Shown here piece by piece: positions 47,366 through 59,030 of a stretch of 64,000 bases of DNA. The DNA is from Stomorhina lunata. Lineage: Eukaryota > Arthropoda > Insecta > Diptera > Rhiniidae. Location: positions 37,787,952 to 37,851,951 of the forward strand of contig OW121741.1 of the NCBI GenBank assembly GCA_933228675.1. Direction: 5' to 3'. Within the stretch, counting starts at the first letter, position 1. Each line of letters starts with the position of its first letter. The position numbers were made by a program, and so were the translations under genes. A model generated the notes under the pieces. It did no database searches. It was not told the DNA's origin and was given only the letters and a program-made list of their open reading frames with translations.

Positions 47366-48617
47366 CCCAGTAAAACTTTTCATTACCAAATAATGAGTTA
47401 AACAGTTAAACTATTGAACACGAACTACTTACTCATTCGCTGTTTAAGTCATTACATTAACATGGGGATGTCATTGGAGGCAAGTACTTACCAATTGCAG
47501 AAAAGTAATGACTTGGGTAAGCAATTTGAAAGCAACAACAACAACAGCAACAACTTTTTTGTTGTTGTTTTATTAAAAACATATATTTTTAAACGAAATA
47601 CAAATTTTTTTTTTATGATCCAATGGGGGCTCGAACCCAGACCCTCCGACTGCCAGGCAGAGACTCTTCCACTGAGCTACTTCATATGTTGAAAACTTAG
47701 CAGCTTATAATTAATATAAACAATTTTTATTTTTAGATCCAAAATCATGTGAAAATAACTTTGTTTTTCCCTGCTTTTTTTTGCTTTGTTGTAATTTTTG
47801 GAAAAATATTTTTATACGATTTTTTGTAATTATTTTAAAACTTTTTTTTAAATTATTTGAAAACTTAAACAATTTAAATCTTATTTTTTGTATAAGTTTT
47901 TACATAAGATTGACTCTTACTTACTTAAATGTTACAACCTGTTAAGGTCAAAGTCCGAGCATATTTTAGAATTCCATGGATTTCGATCTTGTGCGAATAT
48001 TCTCCAATTTTATAGGCCAAGCTTTGAAAAATGTTCCTTTACTTGGTCTTTCTATCGAAGTTTCGGACATCCTCCTCTAACATTAGGTAGTGGGACAGCC
48101 CGTAATCCTAACCCATTTTTATCGATCTTATGGGACAACTCTCGGAACATGTTAACTCACAATATTAATGGGTGTTAAACTATCTCCCCGGGTGATATCA
48201 TGAGGAGGTGTGTGTCCACAGTTGAGATGAAGGATGACCCAGATATGTAAGTTGGGCTTACCAAGTTAAGACCAATTAGAATCGTGTTTGGTATTCAACA
48301 TCCCCTACATAATCAAAATTGAGTCATGATGGTATTTTTTCATTAACGTGAGTTAGGTTTACAAATTTTTTTTACAGAAGATAATATTTAAGTTCTTAAA
48401 ATTCAAAAATCATTTAAAAAGACTCTTTTAATAAAAAAAAACTAAAAAAAATTGTTGCCCTTGGTGGGATTTGAACCGGGGCCATTCAGTTTAAATTACC
48501 ACCTTAATTACAAATAAGTACTTCTGTAATAACTTATTATTTATTCGGATGGTATGTTGTAGTGGTTACAAGGTAACCAGTTATCAGAGTACTTGCCATT
48601 ACCAAAGTTTTGCTGGG
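47366..48617 (+). mobile_element. CCCAG-family element, copy 4 (full length)
   Basis: Complete ends; TTATT occurs directly on both sides (47361-47365, 48618-48622), a possible target duplication. Lacks ~40 bp (ATTTCAATTC...AGAGGGTTACTA) between GTGGGACA and GCCCGTAATC near 48097. Confidence 0.88.
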
Positions 48618-49191
48618 TTATTAGCTCATTTTTTGAAATTGTGTTTAAATGTGATTTTTAATTTTTAAATTTAAAAACAACATTAGTAGACGTCCGCACA
48701 AAAAAGAACCAATTGGCTTTTCGTGCCCACAATTTCCTAGTATGCTGCGGCGACCATTTAAAAAGAATTGAAGTATTAAGCCATCTCGATGAGATTTCTT
48801 CGGCATTTCTCATGAAGACAGAATCAGGAAGATAGAGTTAACAGACTTAACGGTAGTTTGAATATCAGGGAATAAACATAGTTATCACTACTGCAGTGAG
48901 GTCATTGATCTCATTCAAATTAATTTTTGAACAGAACTAATTTGTTATCTATTTTTGTATATGAATCATATTTTTCAGATTGGTCTTCCGTTTGCTTTAA
49001 TTATATAGTAAATAATAAAGTATTTCAGACATTCTTCTAATTTAACAATTATTATTCCTATACCAATATTCTATTAAAAAAAATATTATATAAAACACGT
49101 TTTAATATGTAATAAGTAACTTAACTTAAAAATTGTAATGGCTTTTAAGAACATTTGTCATTTTTTAACAAACTAAATTTTAATCGAAAAA
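48618..49191. other. unassigned stretch
   Basis: A GC-richer patch near 48660-48840 (GACGTCCGCAC, GCTGCGGCGACC) has no recognisable frame. The rest is AT-rich. Confidence 0.4.
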
Positions 49192-51057
49192 TCTATAATA
49201 CTAATACGCAAGCACCCATTTATTATCCCCTTTTACGCTTTAATTATACACTCATTTCTGGAAAATTTTATACCATTTGAAAGGTACTTTTCCGTAGATC
49301 AGACGAATCTATATTTTATTAAAATCGGTTCAGTTTTAAAAAATCGGTTTGGTACTTAAAAATCTTACTAACACAATAAAGAAAACTCACATGCATATGA
49401 AATTCACACATTCAAACAAAACAAATTGTATGCAAACATGTTTTCTTTTGTTTTTATTATTCTTGGTGAGAATTAAAGAGTATATTTGTAGGGAGATAGT
49501 GGTAGACAAAGACAAAAATAAAGAGTATTTTATTACAATTAAATAAATGTTTTTGTTTTGTAAAATAATAACAACAAAAATTATTGGTATTGTTTTTATT
49601 ATTTGTGGTGAGGGAGTGAAAGACAAAATTAAAATTTTGGAAGATTTGACAAAAAAAAAGTGCTTAAAATGTAAACCTTTCAAATTTGAATTATTTGAAG
49701 TTAAATTTTTATGGAATTTTGTTTTGGGTTGGTTTATTGGGATAAAATCTTCGAGTGATTGAGAGTTTATCCCTTAAAAAATTAAATAATATTGCAGGGA
49801 AGGGCGCGTATGAGGTCATTTAGAGCTATTTTACAACGCCAATTTTGTTAAGAGTCACAGTAGTAAAGAGTTGGATAAGAACATTGTGACCGATTAAAAA
49901 ACAGCCTTTTGAAGAAAAGTTTATAATAATTACAGATTATTATCAAGAAAAGGAATTAAATGATCGGTCTGAATCAAATGTAAATTCAAAACTGATTAAT
50001 GTTTAAAAAATGCTATAATATCGGGAAGGAATATTAAAAGGCAAATCTTGCATTGCGACTGGAATGGTTTTAAACTGTAAGCTTCCACAGATTCCAAGTA
50101 CTTCGTGGTTATCGCGGTTAATTATGCAGTAAAATGATAATAAATTTGAAATATTAGGATCTTTGTTAAAAAGTTCAATAAGACCTTGATTTCTCCATCA
50201 TTTTTTTAGTCCGTTAGTAACGCTTACAAGTTTATCTGTTCATCACTTCACAGAGCGCTATTTTGACATCGATAACGCAAGTTGTTTCGATAAGAGCTAC
50301 TAAGTCTAACACTTTTTCCTTCTCATTCACTTCTGAAGATGCAAAAACGGTTTATTACGGAATATCTTGAATCAGTAAAATCTTCGACAGCTACACAATT
50401 TTTAATTATAGTTTTGTCAATTTGGCCAATTCGACGCTCTGTTGCACGGAGTGACATAGAAATGAATGAGATCAATTTCTCCACATATCCGTTTAGCCCG
50501 AGCAATTTTGCTTGCTACATCTGTAATTTTTGACTTAAAGCTCTGATTGTATGAGTTTTTTTTTTAAAGAGAAGTAGCACTTAGGCAAATACTGCCTATA
50601 CAATTGCATATAAAGTATACACGAATTGGGTAACCTTCTTTGGAAAGGGGATAGTAGAGAAGAGATAGGTGATGAAAGGGAGAGATAAAGTAACACTGTA
50701 ATTGCACATCATATCTATTTTTAACAGTGAAGTTGCGCCATTTGTTGTTATTTAGATGCATTTTTTGTTTTACAGCCAATTTTATTTATTTTTCGTAGAC
50801 GGCGTATTATTGCTGTAGGCTTACCGCCGACGGAAGATGCTGTGGAAATTAATAATTTTAATTCTGTTATCATTGACTCCCAGTGGAGCGCAGGGTCTTA
50901 AATTTAATAGAAATTAATAATTACAGAAACTGTTGTTGCCAAGACCGGGGATCGAAACCAGTCTCAATGTGTTATTACCAACTAAACAACTAAGCCACAG
51001 CACGAGAAATTTGTATTCACAATGAACTAGATGACGGTCGACCGCAGGATACGCTAG
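49192..51057 (+). mobile_element. non-autonomous Helitron H2, paralogue of H1
   Basis: TCTATAATACTAATACGCAA start after an A, CTAG end before a T. The 3' hairpin is reduced to the palindrome CGGTCGACCG. Aligns along its length with 6466-9604 except for the mariner and small indels, including ~70 extra bases near 50115-50180. Near 50575 it has GAGAAGTAGCACTTAGGCAA, the site occupied by the mariner in H1. Confidence 0.88.
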
Positions 51058-51883
51058 TATATTTAGAAGAAGACAACAAAGTATCAGATCTCATATAACT
51101 AACAAACATGTGATGCTCTTTAATCTCCTTTGCCTAAACTTTTCCAAAAAGTTTGTAATTTTTCTTTATATTCCAATCGTTAAACCAATTGAAAATTTGC
51201 TTAAAACTTTCTTATTATGCTGGGGTATCTGAAGTGAAAGAATCTACAATATCCATTGAATGTATAGCACAAAAACCTACGAATACAAATGAATTGCTTT
51301 CAAAACATTTAGTGCAAATTTCAAAAGATTTCTTCGGTTTTATTTTTCAAATTTTAGTTTTACAGTTACTGGCAATGAGTATTATTGTGAGGTTGTAAAA
51401 AACTAAATCAATAAATCATTTGTTGGTGTTGTACTTAAGCATGCATTTATAAATGAGGTGAAATCATTTGGTTGTGACAAATAAATTGTTCACGTACATG
51501 TTGGGCTAAACGTGATTTATAGAAGTTTTTTAAATTTTTTGTTAACTAGGATAACAAGTGAAAACTTACTATAATTTACGGACATTTTTCTTACAGCTTC
51601 TACTGTCTAAATGTCGATTTCATAGAAATAAGTGTACAAATTTATATTTATTTTTCAAACTTAGGGATGCAAATATTGGAGTACAAGATTGCAATTGAAT
51701 TCTTTTTAAATTATTTTTCTTTAGAAGTACTCATTGAACAATAGGTATTTTTATTTAGAGAAGTTTAAAAACATTTTAAATCGTTTCCTAAATTTTATAA
51801 GTATTTTTTTTTATTGAAACGTAAGTTTAGTGTTATGAGGGATTTCATTTCATAAATTCCTTTTATTGTTTTTATGTTTGATT
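51058..51883. other. AT-rich stretch; start of the segmental duplication
   Basis: No coding sequence. GTTGTGACAAATAAATTGTT at 51472-51491 recurs in diverged form at about 63338. From about 51815 the sequence resembles 57210 onwards. Confidence 0.5.
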
Positions 51884-51899
51884 ACATTTCATTTGATAA

Positions 51900-52386
51900 A
51901 ATCACGCTCTATAAAACGCTCATACTACCCGTGTTATTGTATGGTGCTGAATCATGGGCACTTGCACACACAGATGAAGCTATCCTTGGAGTATTTGAGA
52001 GGAAAATTCTACGAAGAATCTTTGGACCAGTCTGCGTCAACAATGAGTATAGATATCGAATGAACCATGAGCTGTATGAGTTATACGCTGACATCGACAG
52101 AGTAAAATGCATTAAGCAACAGCGTCTGCGTTGGCTAGGACATGTTGTGCGAATGGATGAAAATACTCCGGCAAGAAAAGTCTTCGATAATGATCCAGAG
52201 GGAACGCGTAGAAGAGGGCGTCCAAAACTTCGATGGAAAGACCAAGTAGAAGAAAATCTTTTGAAACTTGGTATACGAAATTGGAGAATATGTGCACAAA
52301 ATAGAGGTGCTTGGAATTCTAAAATATGCTCGGCCTTTGACCTAAACAGGTTGTAATTACAGGCCATTTAAGTAAGTAAGTAAGTA
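51900..52386 (+). pseudogene. 5'-truncated RTE-like retrotransposon, C-terminal fragment with 16-bp target duplication
   Basis: Open frame ending at 52356 and reading ITLYKTLILPVLLYGAESWA, FERKILRRIFGPVC, RLRWLGHVVRM, TRRRGRPKLRWKDQ and AWNSKICSAFDLNRL. This is the last ~150 residues of an endonuclease/reverse-transcriptase polyprotein. After the stop comes GGCCATTTAAGTAAGTAAGT, a TAAG-type tail. ACATTTCATTTGATAA occurs directly before (51884-51899) and after (52387-52402), a perfect 16-bp target duplication. The frame's ATG at 51874 lies in flanking DNA. The same 3' end is found in antisense in every CCCAG element. Confidence 0.92.
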
Positions 52387-52645
52387 ACATTTCATTTGAT
52401 AAGGTTTAAATGAGATTAACTGAAAGGACATTTTCTTGTACATGAAAATCATTGTTCAATGTAATAATCGCATAATTACTACTAAAAGCTTGGAACAATG
52501 ATTAACACATAACAAACTCTTGCAATAACAAACTCTTGTAATTAGAGTTTTTTGGATCGTAAAAGTTGCGTGTGCAAGAAAATTTTACTTTTCTTATGAA
52601 AAGTTATCGATCATTTTACTTTTCTTATGAAAAGTTATAGACATA

Positions 52646-53374
52646 CACTCAGGAAATTATTACAGTAACTGATTGTATGTTGTTTAGGAAATTTTCGGTT
52701 ATGTTGTTTTCAAATGAATATTCATTTAAATTTATATGAAAATTGATTTTTAACATATTTATAAATTTGTTTAAAAAACAACCTACAAAAAAATACTGAA
52801 AATCCGTAACATTTGAAAATATCAGTTGTTTAGTTTTTATAAATTTTTTTAATTATTGTATCAAATATAATTCGTATTTGTTTAATTATTGTTTTTCCTT
52901 AAGTATCTTAGGTTTGCCTACTGAAGAAACTTTTTATAATACTGGCCGCCTATCACGGAGTATGGTCTAAGCAAACAACAAACTTTGTTTTGTCTGTTTG
53001 GTTTTTTTATGCCTTAAAGGATATAACCTTTTATGGTTTCGTCTTTTATGTTACGTTAATTACAAAAACAAATGAAAATTGTCCGTTTTACGGAAATTTT
53101 ACGTAGTTTTTTACCATTCAATTTTTTAAAAATAAATGAAAATTTCCGTTTTTTATACTAAAAATGTAGTTTAAATTTTTGTCAGTAATTTTTTTGAAAA
53201 CAACTGAATATTCCGTTTTTAAAACTGAAAATGTAGTTTAAATATTTGTCAGTTAAATTTAAATGAAATATTAATTGAATTTGAATGAAAAATCAGTTGA
53301 CCGGTTTTTAAATGAATATTCATTCATTTCAAATTACATTTTAAGTTAATTTTACTTACATAATATTCTGAGTG
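52646..53374 (+). mobile_element. CACTCAGG MITE, copy B3
   Basis: 729 bp, complete, TA on both sides. Inserted in the unit-I segment just after two GAAAAGTTATCGATC-type repeats. Confidence 0.92.
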
Positions 53375-54020
53375 TAGAAGAATATATAGAAGGTCGTCAG
53401 CTGATCCACTAAAATTTAGTATTCTACTAAATCACACGTACACGAAATGAAAGCTTTTTTGACAAACAGAAAAGCTTTTTGTACTCAAAATTTTGTTTGA
53501 AAAATTACGCGTTATTTTGAATGAAACGCACTGTTCTAAATTGCACACATAAAATGTTATTTTTTTTAAAATATTTTAACATTATTTTGATGTCGAAACA
53601 CTTTTTATTTTTTACAAACTGAAAATTTTTTATTTTGTTTTCTTTCGACATTCTTTTTTTTGTTTTTGCTTAATTTGTATTGAACAAGTAGGGCTGCAAT
53701 TTTTGGTATTAAAAAAAATAATGAAATTTAGAATAAAAAATTGTTTATAGATTTTAATTATCCTAAAATCAAGTAAAACTCATTCTATGCCTTAAAATAT
53801 GGATTTCTCAAGAAAATTTCTTAAAATTACGGAGAAAATCTTGAAGAAAATTTTCGTCCCATCATATCATACTTTTTTGTGCAACTGTTTGTATTCATTA
53901 AGAAAAGTAAAAGCTCTTTTTAGGCTTACCAATACACTATTACTGATCCGTACTATTGACAGGTCCCAGGTGTACTTTGACGTTTCGTTGACTTTCTAGG
54001 TATTTATTTATTCTATGGTT
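53375..54020. other. AT-rich stretch within unit I
   Basis: No coding sequence; AAAGCTTTTT repeats near 53450-53480 only. Confidence 0.45.
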
Positions 54021-54386
54021 ATAGATAATTTTACTTTTCAGTCGAAAAGTTATCGACAATTTTACTTTCCTACAGAAAAGTTATCAAAAATTTTACTTTT
54101 CTATGAAAATATATCGATAGTTTTAGTTTTCTATCGAAAATTATCAATAGTTTTACTTTTATATAGAAAATTTATCGATAATTTTACATTTTTTATAAAA
54201 GATATGGATAATTTTACTTTTCTATAGAAATGTTATTGATAATTTTATTTTTCTATAGAAAAGTTATCGATAATTTTACTTTTCTGTAGAAAAGTTACCG
54301 ATAATTTTTCTTCTCTTTATAAAAGTTATCGATAATATTACTTTTTTATAGAAAAGTTATCTATAATTTTACTTTACTTTAAAAAA
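54021..54386 (+). repeat. 31-bp minisatellite with TTATCGATAA cores, array 1
   Basis: About 12 units of the type TTATCGATAATTTTACTTTT plus CTATAGAAAAG, more diverged than array 2. Each full unit joins two palindromes, TTATCGATAA and CTTTTCTATAGAAAAG. Confidence 0.9.
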
Positions 54387-54647
54387 GTGGGCAAAAAGTA
54401 TTTCTTTAAAACGGTGTTCAGGAATAGATCAAATTTAAAAATTGTATTTAAAATTAAATATTAGTTTGCTGTGATGCTAAATATTATAAATCTATAAATC
54501 CAAAGTTATAATCCTTTCCTTTGTGACTTAATTTTTTATCACAATTTGCATACCTAAATATCATTTGCCCTATTAAACCATTAAAGTCTATTGCAATCAC
54601 TAGATTAAAAGAAATACACACACAGCCATTCTCGTTATCACACTTAA

Positions 54648-55174
54648 GTATGAAACACAATTGGAACGAACGACCAATTTTTCGGAACGAATATTCGTCG
54701 TTAGAAATAGAACATATAGGTTAATATGAAAGTGCTCACAATTGATGCGTATGACGAAATTCGTCGTGCGTATCGAATAGTGCGATAGGTTTATTTCTAT
54801 TTCATACGTAGACGAACGACGACTAAACTGGTTAAGAGTGGCTGTATTTCTCTTTCTGATGTAAAATATTATAAATTATTTGTGTTCTTATTAAATATGG
54901 TCACCTTATAAAATGAAAACAAAAAAAATTATTTTAAATACAATGAATTAAATAAAATAATCTTGTGAAATAATAAAAGAATTAAATACAAAAAAAAATT
55001 GCAAATGTTGTGAGTGCGCGATATGTACGAAAGTGAGTAATTTGTGAAAATAAAAAATCAACAAAAATGGCGTCAACAACGTTTATTCGTCCCAACTGTG
55101 TTCAATGGACGAATGTACAAGACGAATTTTCGAGATGGACGAAATTAGTCATTCGTCCCAATTGTGTTTCTACC
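54648..55174. mobile_element. MITE E with AAACACAATTGG inverted ends
   Basis: Left end AGTATGAAACACAATTGGAA, right end the inverse of AAGGTAGAAACACAATTGGG; TA-type flanks. The inverted similarity runs for about 35 bp (ACGAACGACCAATTT / ACGAATGACTAATTT). It interrupts the CGTTATCACACTT sequence that is continuous at 58632-58648. The interior is rich in TTCGTC/GACGAA. No coding capacity. Confidence 0.8.
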
Positions 55175-55178
55175 TTTA

Positions 55179-55198
55179 GTGCTGTTGTGAAACAGCAC
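55179..55198. repeat. 20-bp hairpin GTGCTGTT-GTGA-AACAGCAC
   Basis: Perfect 8-bp stem with a 4-base loop directly beside MITE E. Confidence 0.8.
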
Positions 55199-55231
55199 TA
55201 AGTGTGATAACTGACAAATATTTAAACACAT

Positions 55232-55445
55232 CAGGTTTACTAGATCAGGTTTTCTTCAAATTTCTTTTAAATCTTCATTCTCGTTTACACACAAACATTT
55301 TTTTCGTCAGTTTTGATTTTATTTTTTTTTTTAATTACATACAAATTTTCACAATTTTCGTAAACTTAATATCAGTTTTTTTTAATGCCAACTTTTTTTT
55401 ATACAAACTTAAGACTTGATGAGCCAAAACTGCCTGGTGTAAAAG
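55232..55445 (+). repeat. TTTCACAC repeat (family D), copy 2
   Basis: Shares TCAGGTTTTCTTCAAATTTC, TTTACACACAAACATTTTTT and CATACAAACTTAAGACTTGA-like blocks with copies at 32034, 58640 and 59600. Confidence 0.6.
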
Positions 55446-55825
55446 AAGATTTAACAAAAACTTTTTTTAATCTTCTTTTTATTTTGATCAGTGTTTGAGG
55501 TCTCTATCAAGATGTTGAATGGTTGAAATTTATGGAGGTGAATCTTACCGTATATTTTGTATGTCCGGGACATTTTTTTTATATAATTAATGGCAACGTA
55601 TTTTCTCTGTCAGTGGTTAAACTTCTTTTAATGTACACTCAGGAAATTATTACAGTAACTGATTATATGTTGTTTAGGAAATTTACGTTTATGTTGTTTT
55701 CAAATGAATATTCATTTAAATTTACATGAAAATTGATTTTTAACATATTTATACATTTGTTTTAAAAACAACCTACAAAAAAATACTGAAAATCCGTAAC
55801 ATTTGAAAATACTAGTTGTTTAGCT

Positions 55826-56201
55826 CATAGTACAATAAAAACTAGGTAAAATCACTACACACTTCGTTCTCAATTTCAAATCCCTGAAAAGTCAAGCAAA
55901 AGAAAATAAAAAGAAAATATTTTTTTCATTGTATTTTTTTTTTATTTGTCTAAAAGAAATATATTAAAATATTTTTTAAAAGCATTTGTAACGCATTTTA
56001 TCATAAAAAAAAACTCGTGAAGTTTAAAAAAGGTCCAAAAAGTAAGATTAAGCAATGGAGTGACGTGCGCGGTGCAAATTTCAAATTCAAGTTATTCAAT
56101 ATTTTCTTTTACTTCGACTTTCATTCTGCTTTCTTGACATTACAGGGTCTAAGAAATTGACAACTCTCCCTAGTGATTTTACCTAGTGTAGTTCTGCCAT
56201 G
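55826..56201. mobile_element. P-like MITE 1 (376 bp, 8-bp target duplication)
   Basis: GTTTAGCT occurs at 55818-55825 and 56202-56209. Ends are CATAGTACAATAAAAACTAG and the inverse of CATGGCAGAACTACACTAGG; both continue GTAAAATCACTA. The other B copies have GTTTAGTT once at this spot. CAT-beginning inverted repeats plus 8-bp duplications are typical of P elements, but hAT cannot be excluded. Confidence 0.82.
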
Positions 56202-56368
56202 GTTTAGCTTTTATATATTTTTTCAATTATTGTATCAAATATAATTCGTATTTGTTTAATTATTGTTTTTCCTTAAGTATCTTAGGTTTGCCAACTGAAG
56301 AAACTTTTTATAATACTGGCCGCCTATCACGGGGTATGGCCTAAGCAAACAACAAACTTTGTTTTGTC

Positions 56369-56810
56369 CATGACTTAATAATTCTGAAGGTTGTCATTCT
56401 CTCTTTTTGTCGCCATGATAACTTTCTGATGTTTGTTAGGATAGTAAAAGTTTGTGCTACCATATTTTTGCCGACAATCCCACTTTTCTAATATTTTGTG
56501 ATGACAAAATTTACGTAAATTTATGCATAAAAAACTTACGAATATTTACGAAAAATCTTCAATAAATAATCATACAATTTGTTCCAACTATATTTCTTTA
56601 ATATTAAATGTCTTCATTATATGCTTAACTTCAAAATTACACATTTTTGATAACTAATCGCAATGTATTGCGTACCCCTTTTCTTAATGTGGCAACATTT
56701 TTCTTTCAATTGTTTTCAAATATGAAACTTCAAAAACCCAATATACCCAACTTACTTCAAAATAATTTTGAAGAGAGAGAATGAAACTTCCTTGTTATTA
56801 TTATTTCATG
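56369..56810. mobile_element. P-like MITE 2 (442 bp, 8-bp target duplication)
   Basis: GTTTTGTC occurs at 56361-56368 and 56811-56818, once in the other B copies. Ends are CATGACTTAATAATTCTGAA and the inverse of CATGAAATAATAATAACAAG, both leading to TCATTCTCTC. The CATGA start and AAATAA/AAGG pattern resemble the P-element terminus. Non-coding. Confidence 0.85.
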
Positions 56811-57670
56811 GTTTTGTCTGTTTGGTTTTTTGATGCCTTAAAGGATATAACCTTTTTATGGTTTCGTCTTTTATATTACGTTAATTACAAAAACAAATGA
56901 AAATTGTCCGTTTTACGGAAATTTTACGTAGTTTTTTACCAATCAATTTTTTAAAAATAAATGAAAATTTCCGTTTTTTATACTAAAAATGTAGTTTAAA
57001 TTTTTGTCAGTAATTTTTTGGAAAACAACTGAATATTCCGTTTTTAAAACTGAAAATGTAGTTTAAATATTTGTCAGTTAAATTTAAATGAAATATTTAT
57101 TGAATTTGAATGAAAAATCAGTTGACCGGTTTTTAAATGAATATTCATTCATTTCAAATTACATTTTAAGTTAATTTTACTTACATAATATTCTGAGTGT
57201 ATCTTAATTTACCGAAACATAAGTTTAGGTCATAAGGGTAAACATTTAATTTATTTCTTTTATTGTTTTTATTTGATAACATTTTTTTTTTGATAAGGTT
57301 TACTGGACTTTCAATTACTTCTGCTGCTATAACATATACTTATCAGATTAACTGAAAGGACATTTTCTTGTACATGAAAATCATTGCTTTATTAATCCTA
57401 TAATTATCACTAATCACCATTAGAGCTTAGAATAATGATTACTATTTAAATGAAAATAAAAATAAGTAACCAAAGCAATTTAACACATAACAAACGCTTG
57501 TATTAAGAGCTTTTTAAATCAAAAAAGTTTGTGTGTAAAAGAAACTACAGTATCTGCCAAAGAGTAGAAATTTCTTCATGGTGGCCTTGAACTCCTTCTA
57601 AAAACGTTATATCTTTTTATAACCTTGACCCTCCTTTAAAGATATATTTGGGGTGCGGTGGCACTAATTT

Positions 57671-58326
57671 TATAGACAATTTAACTTTTCTATGAAAAGA
57701 TATCGATAATTTTACTTTTCTATAGAAAAGTTATTAATAATTTTACTTTTCTATAGAAAAGGTATTGAAAATTTTACTTTTTATAGAAAAGTTATTGATA
57801 ATATTACTTTCTTATATAAAATTTATCGATAATTTTAATTTTCTATAGAAAAGTTATCGATAATTTTACTTTTATATAGAAAAGTTATCGATAATTTTAC
57901 TTTTCTATAGAAAAGTTATCGATAATTTTACTTTTCTATAGAAAAGTTATCGATAATTTTACTTTTCTATAGAAAAGTTATCGATAATTTAACTTTTCTA
58001 TAGAAAAGTTATCGATAATTTTACTTTTTTATAGAAAAGTTATCGATAATTTTACTTTTCTTTATAAAAGTTATCGATAATTTAACTTTTCGATATAAAA
58101 GTTTTTCTTTAGAAAAGTAATCGATAATTTTACTATTTTTTAAAAAAGTAATGATTAATTTTACTTTTTTTAGAAAAGCTATCGATAGTTTTACTTTCAT
58201 AAATAAAAGTTATCGATAACTTTACTTTTCTGTAGAAAAGTAATCGTTAATTTGACTTTTTGATAGGAAAGTTATCGAGAATTTTACATTTCTATAGAAA
58301 AGTTATCGACAATTTTACTTTTCGAC
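57671..58326 (+). repeat. 31-bp minisatellite with TTATCGATAA cores, array 2
   Basis: About 20 units; those between about 57840 and 58060 are almost perfect copies of TTATCGATAATTTTACTTTT plus CTATAGAAAAG. The edges decay. Homogeneous centre and diverged edges suggest unequal exchange or slippage within the array. Confidence 0.93.
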
Positions 58327-58639
58327 CCTTCAACATTTAAACTCACTTTATTTCATTAGAGAATGAACTAAACTGCAATTGCACAATGGGTTAAAAACTA
58401 AAACAATAGACATAAACGCATAAAATGTGTCTTTAAAACAGTGTTCAGGAGTAGATAAAATTTATCAACTTTATTAAAATTTAATATTAGTTTGCTGTGA
58501 TGCTATTATTATTCTTTTGTGACTTAATTTTTTATCGCAATTTTCATACCCAAATAACATTTACCCTATTATACCATTAAAGTCTATTGTAATCATTAGT
58601 TTAAAAGAAATATACACACAGCCATTCTCGTTATCACAC

Positions 58640-58835
58640 TTGATTGCTTGATGTGGTTTTCTTCAAATTTCTTTCTTGTTTACACACAAACAGTTTTCAT
58701 TAGTTTTGATTTAATTTTTCTTCAATTTTTTACAAATTTTTAAAATTTGCGTAAATTTTATATAATTATCTATCAGCTTATTTTCATATAAACTCAAGAC
58801 TTGATGACTCAAACCTGACTAGTGTGAAAGTAGAT
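58640..58835 (+). repeat. TTTCACAC repeat (family D), copy 3
   Basis: Blocks TTTTCTTCAAATTTCTTTCT, TTTACACACAAACAG, CATATAAACTCAAGACTTGA and ACTAGTGTGAAAGTAG align with the other copies. Confidence 0.6.
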
Positions 58836-59030
58836 TTAACAAAATCTGTTTTTATAATCTTCTTTTTATTTTTGTCAGTGCTCGAGGTGTCTATCAAGAT
58901 GTTGAATGGATGAAATTTATGGGGATGAACCCTACCGTGTATATTTTGTATGTCCGGGACATTTTTTTATATCATTAATGGCAACGCATTTTCTCTGTCA
59001 GTGGTTAAACTTGTTTTAATGTATTGTACA

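Larger units (their letters stand above)
51815..55635 (+). repeat. segmental duplication, unit I
   Basis: Corresponds to 57205-59030 in order: GAAACGTAAGTTTAGT, ATTTGATAAGGTTT, GATTAACTGAAAGGACATTT, CTTGTACATGAAAATCATTG, a TATCGATAA minisatellite, GTGTTCAGGAATAGAT, TTAGTTTGCTGTGATGCTA, CAGCCATTCTCGTTATCACA, the TTTCACAC repeat and CTATCAAGATGTTGAATGG. Unit I has acquired an RTE fragment, MITE B3 and MITE E, which explains its greater length. Confidence 0.85.
55636..57199 (+). mobile_element. CACTCAGG MITE, copy B4, with two nested P-like MITEs
   Basis: Complete ends with TA flanks. Removing the two insertions (55826-56201 and 56369-56810) and their 8-bp duplications restores the ~730-bp B family. 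It sits at the junction of the two segmental-duplication units. Confidence 0.92.
57205..59030 (+). repeat. segmental duplication, unit II
   Basis: Counterpart of unit I (51815-55635), without its insertions, ending at CAGTGGTTAAACTTGTTTTA. See unit I for shared landmarks. Confidence 0.85.

Noticed and set aside
51909..52367. 152-codon minus-strand frame, and similar frames of about 73 codons in every CCCAG copy (for example 36329-36550)
   Set aside because: All are antisense to the RTE C-terminal sequence; the sense strand explains the conservation.
55204..55729. Hydrophobic-looking small ORFs rich in Phe and Leu
   Set aside because: Typical of T-rich DNA; no conserved signal and they lie in family D and MITE sequence.
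57671..58326. Regularly spaced 31-bp repeats suggesting a CRISPR array
   Set aside because: Units are contiguous with no unique spacers, and the context is eukaryotic.
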